Of a stretch of 64,000 nucleotides of DNA, positions 11,169 to 23,498 are shown in pieces. A program made the translations under genes and the position numbers. This DNA is from Macrophomina tecta. Lineage: Eukaryota; Ascomycota; Dothideomycetes; Botryosphaeriales; Botryosphaeriaceae. How positions within the stretch are numbered: the first letter of the stretch is position 1; each line of letters opens with the position of its first letter. The stretch lies in the NCBI GenBank assembly GCA_024180945.1, contig JAKSGN010000002.1, positions 3,162,001 through 3,226,000 of the forward strand. The letters are read 5' to 3'. Below the pieces are notes generated by a model. It worked only from the letters and a program-made list of their open reading frames with translations, had not been told where the DNA came from and made no database searches.

Positions 11169-13478
11169 ATGGCCGACAACACCAACACCCCGGAGGACTC
11201 GTCCCTCGCCGGCGGCGAGCAGGACCTCCGCAAGCAGATGGACGCTCTGATCCGGTATAAGGTCGAGTGCGAGGACGAGTACGGCCCGCGGTTCGACATC
11301 AAGCAGGACGGCAAGCCCTTCGACCTGCAGATCACGCAGGACGCCAGCGCCGACGTCGATGTGCGCGACCCCGTCTTCGAGATTATCACCATGCTTGACG
11401 TCGCCTCCAACAGGCCAAAGTACTACGGTGGCATGTGGGGTGAGAAGTATGGTGAGAAGTATGGCGATGAGAGCATGGATCAAGCATATGCCGTGGAAAG
11501 CGAACAGGAACGCTTCGAGGAGGAGAAGAAGAAGCCTGCAACGCTGGAGAACAAGCGCATCCTCAAGATTGGGGAGACACGCATGGTGATTCATTCCTCC
11601 TGGCTCCTGGAGGCTATCAGGGAGGTGGTCGAGTTCTACCCCAGGTGATTTTCCACCAGTCCTAAGATTCTCGGACCAAGCGCTGACTCTTGTGCAAGCC
11701 AAAACCTTACTGGCGACACCGTTACCATTCACGAGCCGTACTGCGCCCTTGTCCACCACATCACGGAGCTGCGGAATCTCAAGAATAGATTGTCGCTTGA
11801 CCGCGTCACGGAGCCTGATCAGGAACCTGACGACCTGTCTGTCAAGTACGAGCACCTGCGCCTATTGCTGGAGTTCCTCGACCCACACGTTGAGCGGCTG
11901 GTCCTTCCCGCAAGACGGCGACTCAAGAGGGAGGATCCCACGACCACCTTCGAAGACCTCTGGTACGTCCTTCGTCCCGGCACACTCTCCTACTGCACAG
12001 TCGATGACGAGGTGCTGGGTTGCGCCATCGAGAGCGTCCATCTCGAGACGTCGGACACCAAGGAAGACCAGAAGTGGAAGGTCCAGGTGTGGTTCCTCGG
12101 CCACCGCTGGAAGACTCCGCGCATGCGCCGCGCCCTGGTGGACATCGAGATCCCCTACTTCGAGGGCGAGAAGGCGGTGCCCACGCTGCCCGTCTACCCG
12201 CGTCAGTACTCGGACAAGCTCGACGACGGCGAGCGGCGGCGGAAGTTCCAGGAGCGCGGGACAAAGGCATGCAAGATCGCGTGGAAGGGCTACTCGTACC
12301 TGTCGTACAACGGCAAGTTCATGGACAACAGCAAGCAGTACTACGAGGGGCCAATAGTCGCCGAGACCAAGCTGCCGCCGCGCCGCGAGAAGGTGCCCGA
12401 GAACGCGTGGGAGTTCTCGTGGGACAACCAGCTCGAGTACGCGACGCCCGAGGCGCTCGAGAAGGCGAAGAGGCTGAGCTACGCGAAGCCCCTGGGCATC
12501 GACCCGGCGCTGTTGCCACTCGACGCGCTGCCGGACGATGTCTTCTTCCTTGTGTCGCCGGTCATGCTGGCATTTGCGCTGGGGCAGAAGTCGTGGATGC
12601 CGGTGCACATCGACCACATGGGCGAGCTGGGCCCGCCGGCCTACGTGCCGGACGCCAACATCGGCGCCGACAATCTCAATATTATCCGCGCGCTCTCACA
12701 CCGCCAGATCTCAGCCCGCAAGACCTGGTCTGCCGACTTCATCAAGAACAAGGGCGAGGGGGTCGTCGTGCTGCTGCACGGCCCGCCGGGCGTGGGCAAG
12801 ACGTACACGGTCGAGCGGACAGCCATCGGCACGGGGCGGCCGCTGCTGAGCTTGACTATCGGCGACCTGGGCAAGAACGAGGAGGCGATCGAGAAGGAGC
12901 TGAGCAAGTGGTTCGACCTGGCCCACCGCTGGCGCGCCGTGCTGCTCATTGACGAGGCCGACATCTTCCTCGAGCGCCGCCGCGCTGCCGACCTCGCCCG
13001 CAACGGCGTCGTCGCCGCCTTCCTGCGCAAGATGGAGTACTTCGGCGGCCTGCTGTTCCTGACCACCAACCGCGTCGAGCACATTGACGAGGCCTTCATG
13101 TCGCGCGTGCACGTCGTCATCGGCTTCGAGAAGCTGAGCCGCGAGAAGCGGCGCGTCATCTGGGAGAGCTTCCTGCAGAAGCTGAAGCGCGAGATGGAAG
13201 GGAAGATCAGGGTCGACACCGAGGCCGAGCGGTTCGTGCTGGATGATGAGGAAATGGGCGCCGTCGACTGGAACGGGCGCGAGATCCGGAACGCCTTCCA
13301 GACGGCTATCTCGCTGGCCGAGTTCGAGGCTATCGAGCAGGCCGAGGGCGACGAGGAGGCGGCCGTGGCCGTCGTTAAAGTGGAGCACTTCAGGAGGGTC
13401 ATGGAGATGAGCAAGACGTTCAAGAGTCACGTCGAGACCATGAGGAAGGACAATGACAGCGACTGGTCTGACTTCTAA
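11169..13478 (+). CDS. Fungal AAA+ ATPase with N-terminal DUF7025-type region
   Basis: Two exons, 11169-11644 and 11699-13478 (54-bp intron with a GCTGAC branch site), encode 751 residues. The N-terminal half, including a segment with EHLRLLLEFLDPH, resembles the DUF7025 region found in a large fungal AAA family. The C-terminal AAA module has Walker A GPPGVGKT at ~520-527, Walker B LLIDEADIFLE with Asp ~577, a sensor-like TTNR and an arginine-finger region (AFMSRVHVVIGF). It is probably an ATP-driven remodelling enzyme of unknown substrate; the family is expanded and poorly characterised in filamentous fungi. Third codon positions are strongly G/C, more than in the PRP3 or RPA190 genes. The family call is firm and the function is unknown. 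Confidence 0.9.
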
Positions 13479-16400
13479 GATTGAGGCAAGGAAGGTGTAG
13501 TGCCCATGAGGAACTGAACAAAGGGTCAGGTTCGGCTTGCTATTCGCAGCATACTAAGGAGCATTTCAAAGAGTAACGAATATAGGACTGCACGGTCATT
13601 CGGCCGCTTGTGGCATGCAGTTTGGAATACCCTGAATCTTCTTTATGTCTGCACGGAAAGGTGATGTCTTCAGCTCCTGCGGTGTGCTTGTTGCCCGACT
13701 GTAGCATTAAGTGGAATCGACTCCGGCCTAGGCAACAAGCAACTTCTTCGGCGCCGACTACCAGCACGACCCGACGTTCACCATCACATCGGGCATTACG
13801 GACGAGAGCGACCCGAGAGATGTGCGCTGGAGGAATCCTCGCCTAAGCATGTCCAAGTTGTAACCGCGACAACCACGCCCTGTCCGCTTGCTTCTCTGGC
13901 ACTGTGCTTTCCTACCGCCTTCTGGTGTCGTCTCGACAGAGCTCCGTTTACCCGATCGGGCAAAGCGCGGAGCGGAGCAGCAGAGACGGCGGCGGGCGTC
14001 GGCAGCGGAAACAGACCAAAAAGTAGTTAACCACCTGCGGAGTCGCCGTGGCTCTCCAGGAGAGGCTGCTGTTGCCGCGCGGGAAGAAGCGGAGTAGAAG
14101 CGGCTCGCCTGGGTATTGTTCGTGTATCAAGCTGAGGTACGCGCGTAGAGGTGGAGGAGGAGGATTTGCCGACAACACAGGCAGACTACATGGCGGGAAA
14201 GTCGTGGCCTCGTTGCTCCGTCGGGCAGGACGGCAAAGCCACGCGCGCGGAGACCAGCAGAGAAAACACTCTTAGTCACGGGCGATCATGGGCGGCACGG
14301 CATCCCGTTGGCTGGCGCTGGGCCCTTGTCTGTCCTCGCGTCTCGCGCCGAGAGAGCGGAGAGCGCGAGGGAGGCAGGCTCACATCGATTGCCGGTCAGG
14401 CCAGCCGCAGTTCTAGACTTGGCTGCTGGAGAACGGGGAGGTGCACGGCGAAGGTCGGCAAAACTCTTGTGCTGTGGCTGGTGGGTGTGATTGGGCAGGG
14501 CGCAGGGATTGAGGCTCACGGTAAGGGGCATGCCTGTCACGCATCCCTCGCCCGCCGTCTGCCTCTGCCTCACTGCTTGCCCCTTTCTGAAGATAGCGGG
14601 CGCAATTTGCCGACGGGGTGAATCATGGCCGCGGAAGACGATCGAGAGCAGAGGCTGGAGAGCGGCGGCATCCTCCGGGACCCGCAGCCCGTGTTGTGGC
14701 ATTGGGCTCGCTTCGGCGTGCCCTACGAGCTGGGGTTGCGCAATGAGGCCAGCGCCGTGGGTCCGGTGTCGCTGGCGGTGATGGCGATATGCAGCGCCGT
14801 GGTTGTGCGCCGCGGTGCCGCACACGGGCGTGGTGTTGAGGGGAGGGCGAGGGCGCGGAGCCGGCCTCGAGAGGCCGAGTGTCGAGTCGGCGCAATGGGG
14901 CCCGGGGCTGGAGGGCTGACTCGCGGGCGGGGTGCATCGCAGATCTGCTGCTGCGTTTCCGCGCCTCCAACGACGGCGTTCGCATGGCCGCCCGCCGGCA
15001 CCGCCCTGGATCTGGACAGGAAATTCGTCGATTGGCCCTCGGCGCAGAGTCGCGAGGTTGCGCAGGTCTGTCTGGTGGCGCCTCGTGGAGAGCAGGCATG
15101 TCGCAGCCCGTCCCGCCCAGTGCCCGGCCAAGATCATCCTCGCAGCCGCTCGCAGCCGGCTTGCCCTCTGCTTCCAGTAACCCACTGCCTGCTCTCGCCG
15201 TGTCTCGACTTCCACCGTCCCCACGCGCCAATGCCTGGTTTCTGCCGCGCTAGAGCGCCTCTGCCGTGCGCTGGATGACTCGCCCCGCCCTCGTCCACCA
15301 CCGCCCAGCGAATCGCAGCCCTTCGCGTCGCGCCAGGTTCCGGTAGTCCTTCTCACCGGGCTTCCAGCACTATTCCATAGCTAACGGCCCGCTGTGCGCC
15401 CCAAAGCAGCTCCGGCTGCAGCCATGGCGCTCCCTAATGCCCACCGTCGTCAGCGGCAGACTGAGCATCCCGCCCATGGTCCATTCTAGGCGCCATTAGG
15501 AGTCTAGTCCGCTCGCCATCACCTTACCCTGGCGCTGGACACCTCACTGCTGCCTCGACGCATCAGCCTCTGCAACCTCCTTCGCCACTTCTCCTGAGAC
15601 ATGTCCAACGAGCTCCTCCACGACCACTCCGCTGTTGCCTGCGATAGACTTTATGCTTCCCGCCTCTCTCTTCGATCATGCGCACTGCCCTCATCCCTGT
15701 GAACCCACGCAATACGGAGACTACCTCCACCAACGCCCTTTCCAGTGCTTCCGCCCTGCCCCCAACGTGCTATGCCCGAGCTTTGATAGGAGTCTTGGTG
15801 GCATCATCTACGACCTGACGCTGTTCGACCTTCTTCTTTTCGCCTGGTCTGCGAGCAGCACATGTACGATGAAGCCACAAGCCCCTGTAGCCTTCCCTGC
15901 TCACTCGTTCTATCGAACGTGGAGCGGGCCTGCGGCGCGAAAGTATCGTCTGCAAACAAGCATCTGCCAAACTCTACCCGCCCGTCACCACGCGGGGAAC
16001 GCCTGAATCATTCAGCTATGATTTCATCGCTCGACCTCTTGTTCTCCGTACGCGGACCTCGGCCTTTCGAGGGGGGTCTTGCAGTGCAAGTCAGTCGTGC
16101 ATAGCGGGTAGCATGTGGGGAGCTCGGGACGGGTAAGGTGTGGGTAACATGTGGGAGAGGCAGCACTGGAACGGCGGGTTGCAGATGACAGAATAAAGCT
16201 GTGGATGGGGCCGACCCGACCCGGACGGCGGCCGCGACCAATGCAACCAACCCGCTCAAAGCACGCGCTGTGACTGTGACGAATCCTTCGTCTCATCCCA
16301 GCACGCCTTCTCGAATGCGCCCGCTTTTCTCTCGGCCATTGCTGGCTCTCGCAATGGGAAATAAAGTGCCGTACGCAAACGATGCGCGCCAATAGGAACA

Positions 16401-17163
16401 GAGTGGTGGGCTTTTCGGATTCCTATTGGTGCGGGTCGCGTGCCATCTCACTCGCCCTTTCGGCACCATCGGGTCTCCCAACAGCGTTTTCAAAACGGAC
16501 AAGATGCCATGTGCAAGTCAATCAAGTATGCATTCTTCACGATTCTGGAGCCCTGATGCCTACTTTGATGCCTTGTCTCCCGCTCTTCTCCCACCCCTTT
16601 CATCCTTCTATCCCCCTGCACCGTCCAGATGGAGAAATACAAATTCCCCGAACCTCGCGACAAAAATTCCCGCCAAATGAAGGGCAGACGCAAGCAAAAT
16701 TGAAGTTGCCTCGCCCCAATGATTCAGAGCAAGTCCAGCCGACTCGGGCGAGTGCCGCAGGAAGGAGATCCCTTTTTTTTTTTTTTTGTTTTGTTTTTTG
16801 TTTTTCCTGTTCTTCGTTTGTTTGACGTGCATGTGCATGTACATATATGTACGAGCCGTAAGCCACGCACATCTCCACCTTTTTCCTCGGGACCAATTGC
16901 CAGCCACTCATTTCCTGCTGTCATAAACCTCCTTACTACCCTCCTTGCAGATCCAATACCCGTCCAGCCAAGAACCGTCATAAGCGCATCAGCAGACTGG
17001 AAGGGCTCGAGATTACTCCACGTAGGTCTATAATTGTCCACTGGAATAGAAGCGGATGATGATCCACCGCCGCCGGCGCCGCCGGAGGAGGTCTCCTGAT
17101 ATTCGATATCCCGACCCCCAAATTCACCAGCACAACAGCGCTTGCGTGCATCTTAAGCGAACC
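13479..17163. other. Long gene-poor region upstream of the Tc1 element
   Basis: About 3.7 kb with no supported gene. GC-rich sequence between 13.9 and 15.5 kb gives overlapping ORFs in several frames (the longest is 356 codons on the minus strand, 14286-15356). They are Arg/Ala/Pro/Ser-rich and unlike any family I know, so they look like compositional artefacts. A T15 tract lies at 16773-16787. Confidence 0.5.
16773..16787. repeat. T15 homopolymer tract
   Basis: Uninterrupted run of 15 T followed by a TTTTG-rich stretch, intergenic. Confidence 0.9.
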
Positions 17164-17165
17164 TA

Positions 17166-17195
17166 CCGCACCCGTGCAAAAGTCAGGGCGCACGG
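17166..17195 (+). repeat. Left terminal inverted repeat of Tc1 element
   Basis: Thirty bases that are the exact reverse complement of 18446-18475, preceded by TA at 17164-17165. Confidence 0.95.
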
Positions 17196-17253
17196 ACGTG
17201 CACGAGTCAAAACAACAACGTACCCTCTTCATCCCTTGCCTCATTACACCACC

Positions 17254-18341
17254 ATGCAGCGCATCTTTGGACGCGAAATTTCAGGCAATGCTAGGCAAAG
17301 GCATCAGCTTTCACATGATCAACGAGTTTCGGTTATTACACAATCGCAAGATGGTAAATCTGGGCGTCAAATTGCCCGTGAGACTCGCTTCTCAGAACAC
17401 GCAATTAGGAGCTGCATCAACCACTACAATACGACTGGCCAGATTGATCTAACACCTCGTACTGGCCGTCCCCCAAAGTCAGCCTTCGCACGGAGCGCCA
17501 GATTATTCGTTTTGTTAACCGGTTCCCAAAACTTAAGCACAGCCAGGTGATTAAGCAACTCCAGTTATCTATCCATAAAGATACGCTCAGGCGTATTCTA
17601 CGCAAGAACCATATTACCAAATGGCGTGCAAAGAATCGGCCTTGGATCTCTCAAGCGAATGCCCGCATTCGGTACCAATATGCAAAGAAATACCGGTATA
17701 AGAGCTGGAGATGGTGGATGAGGGTTACGTTCGGTGATGAGTGCTCAGTTGAGCAGGGCTCTGGCCACGCACCAAGCTGGGTTTTCCGTACGCCTGGCCA
17801 GCAAAAGTGGGACCAAAGCCGGCTTAATACACGGCCACTTGGCAAGAAGGCAAGATGTATGGTATGGGGTGGCTTTTCAGGCCAGCTAGGGGTGTCTGAT
17901 TTACACGTTATAGAGCGTGATTTGGACTCTCCTAGGCAAGGCTATACTGCCAAATCCTATATCAAAGTACTGGAGGAACAGGTGCCAAGAAACTACGACT
18001 ATGGTATGTACTGGTTACAAGATGGTGCTGGTATTCATCGGGCGAACCGGGTGAAGAAATGGCTGCGTGATCACCAAATTAGGTGCATTACTCACCCCCC
18101 ATATTCGCCTGATCTGAACCTCCAGGAATACCTTTGGTGGCCACTAAAGATGAAGCTTCAAGAGATTGCGCCATTTATTGAGCTTGAGAAGAATCCTGAG
18201 CGCGTGGAGGCATTACTAGCTGAGTGGTTACCTAGGGCATACGCATTGGTGGAAAAACCAAGCCTTAAAGCGCTTTGTAAAAGTATGCCACAACGGCTTG
18301 TAGATGTTATTCAAGCTGGTGGCTATCAAACTCGCTGGTAG
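17254..18341 (+). pseudogene. Tc1-like DD34E transposase, one frameshift
   Basis: The first frame starts at ATG 17254 and encodes an N-terminal helix-turn-helix region (LSHDQRVSVITQSQDGKSGR and onward) ending in a GRPPK linker; this frame runs into TGA at 17548-17550. From about 17480 the homology continues in the +1-shifted frame to TAG at 18339-18341. The catalytic residues are all present: Asp codon 17736, Asp codon 18021 (in QDGAGIH) and Glu codon 18126 (in LQEYLWW), with 34 residues between the last two. The shift lies near the CCCCCAAA run at 17470-17477, so a one-base loss there explains it. It could be a real inactivating lesion or an assembly error in a homopolymer. The C-terminal part has no other stop. 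Confidence 0.88.
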
Positions 18342-18445
18342 CCTAGCTTTATAAAGAATCAACTCTTACTGCATTTGAGCAACTCCTTGTTGAATAATAC
18401 GACTCCAAAGTATTGGTGTTGGTGGCAGGATAATTAGCGCCTTGG

Positions 18446-18475
18446 CCGTGCGCCCTGACTTTTGCACGGGTGCGG
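18446..18475 (-). repeat. Right terminal inverted repeat of Tc1 element
   Basis: Exact reverse complement of 17166-17195, followed by TA at 18476-18477. Confidence 0.95.
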
Positions 18476-19776
18476 TACCACGTACCATTTCTCCACACAT
18501 GCACATGCACACACGCAGCGACTGCCTATCCAACTCAGCCCCAGCGCGCCCCCGCTCCAGCCCAGATTTCTGGGCTTGATAAGCGAGACCGAGAGGACGC
18601 CCAATGCGCCTGCGGCAACTGCGGGATCTCAAGAAAACAAAAATGCAATTGAGGGGAGAAAAGGAAAAGAAAAACGAACTTTTCTGGAACGGCCAGTAGA
18701 GCACAATGCAAGGCCCCGAGCCCAGATCAATCCTCCGAGGAGGAAGAGGGGTGAGGAAAGCGCGCCACAAAATGGCAATCAGATGATTTTTTTTCTCTTC
18801 TTTCCTTCATCCATCCAGAAGGAGATCACACACGCGCACGGGAAGAAAAGAATAAAAGCAAAGGAGAGACGTCGGAAATACTTCCGTCGTCAAATATCAA
18901 CCATCTGTTATATATGTTCCGTGCGCCACCTTAGTCTCTTTCTTCTTCCTTTTTGCCCCCATGTTCGCAATGCCCACGTGCCGCCAGCGGCGGTGCGGCG
19001 CGCGGCCGTTTTAAGGTAACGAAGGAAAGTATCACACGCAACACACGAGCCACCGACGAGCCTTGCCACCCGCCCAGCCAGCCGGCCAGCCCTGTCCGTT
19101 CGGTCCCGTCCTCGTCTGTGACGGGAGCGGGAAGGGTCCGGCCCTCCCTGAACCACCACCGAAAAAAAGAAAAAACAGTCGAGGGGGAACAAAAAAGGGA
19201 GCCAAGAAGTAATATCAGGGCACTGGTCAACAATAATAGTAGCACGACACACGCACACACCCAGAAAAATCGTGCGGAACCGCGGGGAGGGGGAGGACGG
19301 TGAGCGTGAGCGTGCGCGCGCCGCGGACGGATCGAAATTTCACTCGTACTCTCTGTCCGCGTGGGAAGTAATTTCCTGATCGAAGAAGATGGTCAAAGCG
19401 GCATGGTTTTGTTGGCTTGTGATGATAGATAAGCGACATTCTCTTATATTTTTCTTTTTCAATGTATTTGGTATCGTCGGCAGCAAAATGAAGCGTGGGA
19501 TGTGAAAGGAGAAAGACGAGGGTAGAGAGGTCGGGAGAGTGTGCGAAGGAGGGGAGGGGGGGCAGCATTGGAGGTTGTTGAACCTAGAAAGAGTGATTGT
19601 GGCATATTAAGGGGCAATAGCTTCCGCGACTCTTTCTTTCTCGTTCGTTCCATAGCAGAGAAGAACTGCATGCAGCGAGCGGCGGAAGAGAAGGGGCGAG
19701 CACGTAAACGAGCGAACGTCGAAATCTTAAAGTTCAGGAAAGAAGCTTCGAACGGTGACAGGGAGCGGGGATATGG

Positions 19777-19797
19777 AAAAAAAAAAAAAAAAAAAAA
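19777..19797. repeat. A21 homopolymer tract
   Basis: Uninterrupted run of 21 A in intergenic DNA. Confidence 0.9.
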
Positions 19798-20396
19798 CCC
19801 TCGCTTTCTTCGTTCCTGGCTCTTTTCCTCCTAGCGGGCCTCCGTACCGAGACACGGCCATCGACCTTTGAAGAGCCAGAAGGACGTGCTTCAAGGGAGA
19901 GAATGGTGCAACTTCGCGTGGGCGAAGCGAAAGCGTTTGCAGGATAAGAACATAGTATCAATCGGCGCGGGCAAGGGGGGAGGGGAAGGGCTGGTGCGTG
20001 GGGGTTCACCAGGGAAGGAAGAGGCGGCAGGGCTGCGCATGCGACCAAGCTGTTATCCGCAAGAGCGGCGGAAAGAAGCGAGAGGCTCCTGCGACAACAA
20101 GATTGCTACGGACGGCACCTCTTGCCGTCGTGTTCCAGCGGCCATCCCTGTCTCCGCGGCGTGGGCGTCTGCTCGTCGGCGCTCGCTCGCTTGGGCCTCG
20201 CAGAACGAAGCGAGTGAACCCGCGGAGTGCGGGAAACAAGCAGGAAAGGGAGACCCGTGCTGTGCCGAGGCGTGTCTGTGGCACTGCTGATTGATGAAGT
20301 CTGTGGGCGGTGGATAAGGAGGCCGTTGTGCGGGCATTGCGCCAAGGCAGTGCGGCGGCGGCGAACAGGAAGTCGAAGCGCGCGTCCCGTCGGCGA

Positions 20397-20416
20397 CAGG
20401 CAGGCAGGCAGGCAGG
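20397..20416. repeat. (CAGG)5 microsatellite
   Basis: Five perfect CAGG units in intergenic DNA. Confidence 0.85.
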
Positions 20417-21608
20417 CGCGAGAGCGCTGGCTGCCGGCCGCGGTGCCGCCGGCGGGTGTGTGTCTGCCCGTCGTCTTCTCGTCCGGGGGCGCAGAAGGTA
20501 CCTTGGTACGTACCTCCCGTAGCGAGCGGCCCCGTTCGCCGTCACATCATTCGCGGCATCGAAAAGTAGGGCCCCAGGCTGCTATAGCCAACACCGAGCA
20601 CTTCGAAACACATTAAGTCCAGAGTAGAAGGGATGGCCGGCCCCGATGGCAGAATCTGGCTTGCTGCCACACGACAAAATCATGCGCCAGCTGCAGGCGT
20701 GCGAAGATTGAGTAAAGCCTGAGGAAAGGCCTACCGGGTATTTGACTAAGCTAACGAACCCAACCTCAAAAATAGCGCGCGACAGGCGGGTAGGAATCGC
20801 GACCTCGTCCTCGAGTCAACATCCTCCCGGCCTCTGCCTCGACAGCCCTACCGCCGCTTCGGGAAAGCCAACCCATACGGCGCGCCGGCTCCAAACAGAT
20901 CGGGCCAGCACTAATGGAGGGGTCAGCAAGCATGACGGCCGCAGGCGCGCGATGGCGTCAAGGCCGCCAGACAGAAGAACCGCTGTAGAAACCAGCCCGC
21001 CCGCCGCCGCGCCCGCGGAAGGGATACGCCCGTTCCGCTCACCACCAACAAAGTGCCCTTCGATGGTACCACGCAACTCTCTTAGCTAGCTAGCCCGCGG
21101 AAACGCGCCCGCTAGGCCATGCATAAACGCCCGCAAATGGCTCGAATGCTGACCCAGACTTATCGTAAACCGGCCTCCGCGTTCCCTGCCTCTCGCATGT
21201 GTCACCCACAGCGTCAGCGCCCCGGCCGGTGGGAGCGCGGGGCTTGTTTCTCTGGAAATGTTCCATCATACTTTCCAGTCCCAATGGGGGCAGCCTCCCG
21301 AGAGAGTCGTTATTGCATGTCCAATCTATTTGTAGCTGCCAGAAGAGGGCCTGCAGATAAGATCCCCGCGCCTGTCGTAGCCCATCGTCCCATGCCTACC
21401 TGCCGCATGCCGGATGCATGATTTACCGCTGTTGATGCGTGCACGCACTGCGGATCATCATTGGAGGGCGTTCTTCTCTGCTCAAACGAAATGCCCCATG
21501 GAAGCTATGACTTTAATTTTTTGTTCTCTGCTATACAAAGGTATATTGACGAGCTCTGTTTATTGTCCTGAATCAAAAGGGCAAAGGGGAGGGGGAGGGA
21601 GGAGAGTG

Positions 21609-21629
21609 TTTTTTTTTTTTTTTTTTTTT
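21609..21629. repeat. T21 homopolymer tract
   Basis: Uninterrupted run of 21 T, preceded by a purine-rich GGGGAGGGGGAGG-type stretch. Confidence 0.9.
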
Positions 21630-22701
21630 GGCATGAGAATGAGGAATCAAGGACAAGGGAACACTGCCAACACTGCTGTCGAGCTTGGCCAGCCTGCCAA
21701 AAGAACAGATGCCGCTGGATGCGTGTTTTGAATGTGTATGGTGTGCGGTGTGCGGTGTGTGTGCGTACGTGCGCCCAAAGCACAGAAGCTCCGTCTTCTA
21801 CATCTGTAAGCACAGAAAAAACTAGGGTACTGGGGCCTTTGCATGAAATGGGAAACACTCGCGACAAAATGAAAAGCCTGCGGGAATCTCATTCAGGCTG
21901 GGATCTAGACGGCTATCATCGGCTAATGAAAAACAGAAAACAAGATAATTGCAAGGAAATGAGCTGATTGGAATGGAATCCTGACGAACAAGCACTTTTT
22001 GCGGGAGAGATGGCGGGAAAGTAGAGAAAAAAAATATAATAGTATGGACGGAGAACACCTTGCTGCAATGCACCTCCCAACATGCGACGCCATGTAAAAA
22101 GCCCAAATGAGCCACCTCTGCGGCTCGTGCCGTGACATTGGTCCCATTACTCCCAGAACGCCGTACCCTATGCAAGTCTCTATGAGTAAGAGACCCAAGA
22201 AAAAAGCCCGATGATGTTCTGGCAAGTCACAATGTCGTGTGTACTTGCAGCAGCTGCGTCTGCTGAGGATGCTTCCGTGGATGCTCCGCCAGACAGCGTG
22301 CCGGACGCTCCGCCTGTGTCATTTTCGGCGGGAATCGGTGGTGTGAGAGAGTAGGAAAAAGGAATGTAACCTGGAGTATCTCGAGTCTTCGAACCTCCCA
22401 AGTTAGGAAGTGCGACCCTCGATACCTTCGGGAGCGTGAAAAATTGGGTGTTTTTGATGGAGCCCCCGCGCAGAGCGCGTGGGGTTAATTGTGGATTCTG
22501 TGCCGCGAATTGACGTGGAGGACTCTTCGTAGACCGGCACGCGCGTTCACATGTCTGCGAAGACAGCGCCAGCGACGCAGGGAAGGTGAAACGCACACAA
22601 TGTGGCTTCGGCTGTCCCAGGGCGTGCTGCAGCAGGGATGTGTCGCAGAAAAAGGCCCTCAGGCCATCGTTGTGGCCGCTGAGAAGGCGTTCGCTGGCTG
22701 T

Positions 22702-23498
22702 TTAGAGGATGACGCACTTGGGCTTGTGCTCCTTTCCTCCTCTTCCACCCTTGTCATCTCTGTAGCGGCGGTCTCCTCGGGGACCGGTCGTGGGTGTGCG
22801 GACGCCCTTACCGCCCTTGGGGTCGGAGCTCTTCGAGTTTCTGCCGGCCTGCTGGCGCTGGCGGCGAAGCTGGCGCACGACGTCGTAGAATGCCTTTTCG
22901 ACGTTGACGCAGTTTTTCGCCGACGCTTCGACAAAGTCGCATCCCAGTTCCCGGGCCAGCGCGCTGCCCTCCTGAGTGGAGACTTCGCGCTCGGTGACGC
23001 GGTCGCACTTGTTGCCGACAAGCATGACGGGCGAGGGACCAAAAGCGCCAGAGCCGGCTGAGGTGGAGCTGAGAGGCGATCCGGGATAGGTGGGGGAGCT
23101 GGAGAAGGCAGATTCCTTGACGCGCTGTATCTGGTGGTGAAACTTCTGTATGCGAGCGAACGACGAGCGCGACGAGATGCTGTAGACAAGAACGAAGCCC
23201 TCGCCGTCTCTTATCCACTGGTCTCGCAGGGCGGTGTACTCCTCCTGGCCTGCGGTATCCAGCACCTCCAGCATGCACGACTGGCCGTCGATCTGCACCT
23301 GCTTGCGGTACGAGTCCTCGATGGTCGGGTCGTAGGTCTCGACGAAGTGGTTCAGGCAGAGCTGGGACGGGTTAGCGGGGAGGAGAGAGGAGAGAGCTCG
23401 GGCTCGGGCTCGGGGCATACCTGGATGGTTAACGCGGTCTTTCCTACACCACCGTCACCCAGCACCACCAGCTTGTACAGAGTCATCTTCCCCGCCAT
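22702..23498 (-). CDS. RAS2: Ras2-type small GTPase
   Basis: Membrane-anchored signalling GTPase of the fungal Ras2 branch. Exons 23498-23421 and 23361-22702 with a 59-bp intron (23362-23420) give 245 residues. All G boxes are present: GDGGVGKT at 14-21, effector [20 protein letters not shown] with the catalytic Gln, NKCD, and EASAKN. An extra Ser/Gly/Pro-rich loop sits before NKCD, as in ascomycete Ras2 proteins. The C-terminus is a Gly/Lys/Arg-rich tail ending in CaaX box CVIL; the terminal Leu favours geranylgeranylation by general rule. The residue equivalent to human Gly12 is intact (Gly16). The gene stands alone between two gene-poor stretches. Confidence 0.96.

Larger units (their letters stand above)
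17166..18475 (+). mobile_element. Tc1/mariner DNA transposon, 1,310 bp, TA-flanked
   Basis: The element is bounded by two perfect 30-bp terminal inverted repeats (17166-17195 and 18446-18475, starting CCGCACCCGTG). It is flanked on both sides by TA (17164-17165 and 18476-18477), the target duplication expected for Tc1/mariner elements. It carries one transposase gene with a DD34E catalytic signature, broken by a single apparent frameshift. The identical repeat ends suggest a young insertion. No second copy of the repeat was seen in this window. Confidence 0.95.
18478..22701. other. Long gene-poor region downstream of the Tc1 element
   Basis: About 4.2 kb without a gene I can support, ending at the RAS2 3' end. 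It holds A21 (19777-19797) and T21 (21609-21629) tracts, a (CAGG)5 run, and GT-rich sequence near 21740. Short ORFs in all frames are low-complexity. The minus-strand ORF 22180-22596 (138 codons) just beyond RAS2 has a hydrophobic start but no recognisable family. Confidence 0.5.

Noticed and set aside
14286..15356. 356-codon minus-strand ORF
   Set aside because: Arg/Ala/Pro/Ser-rich, overlapped by open frames on both strands in GC-rich DNA, with no domain resemblance.
22180..22596. 138-codon minus-strand ORF just downstream of RAS2
   Set aside because: Low-complexity Ser/Ala/Thr content and close to the RAS2 3' end. More likely 3' UTR sequence.
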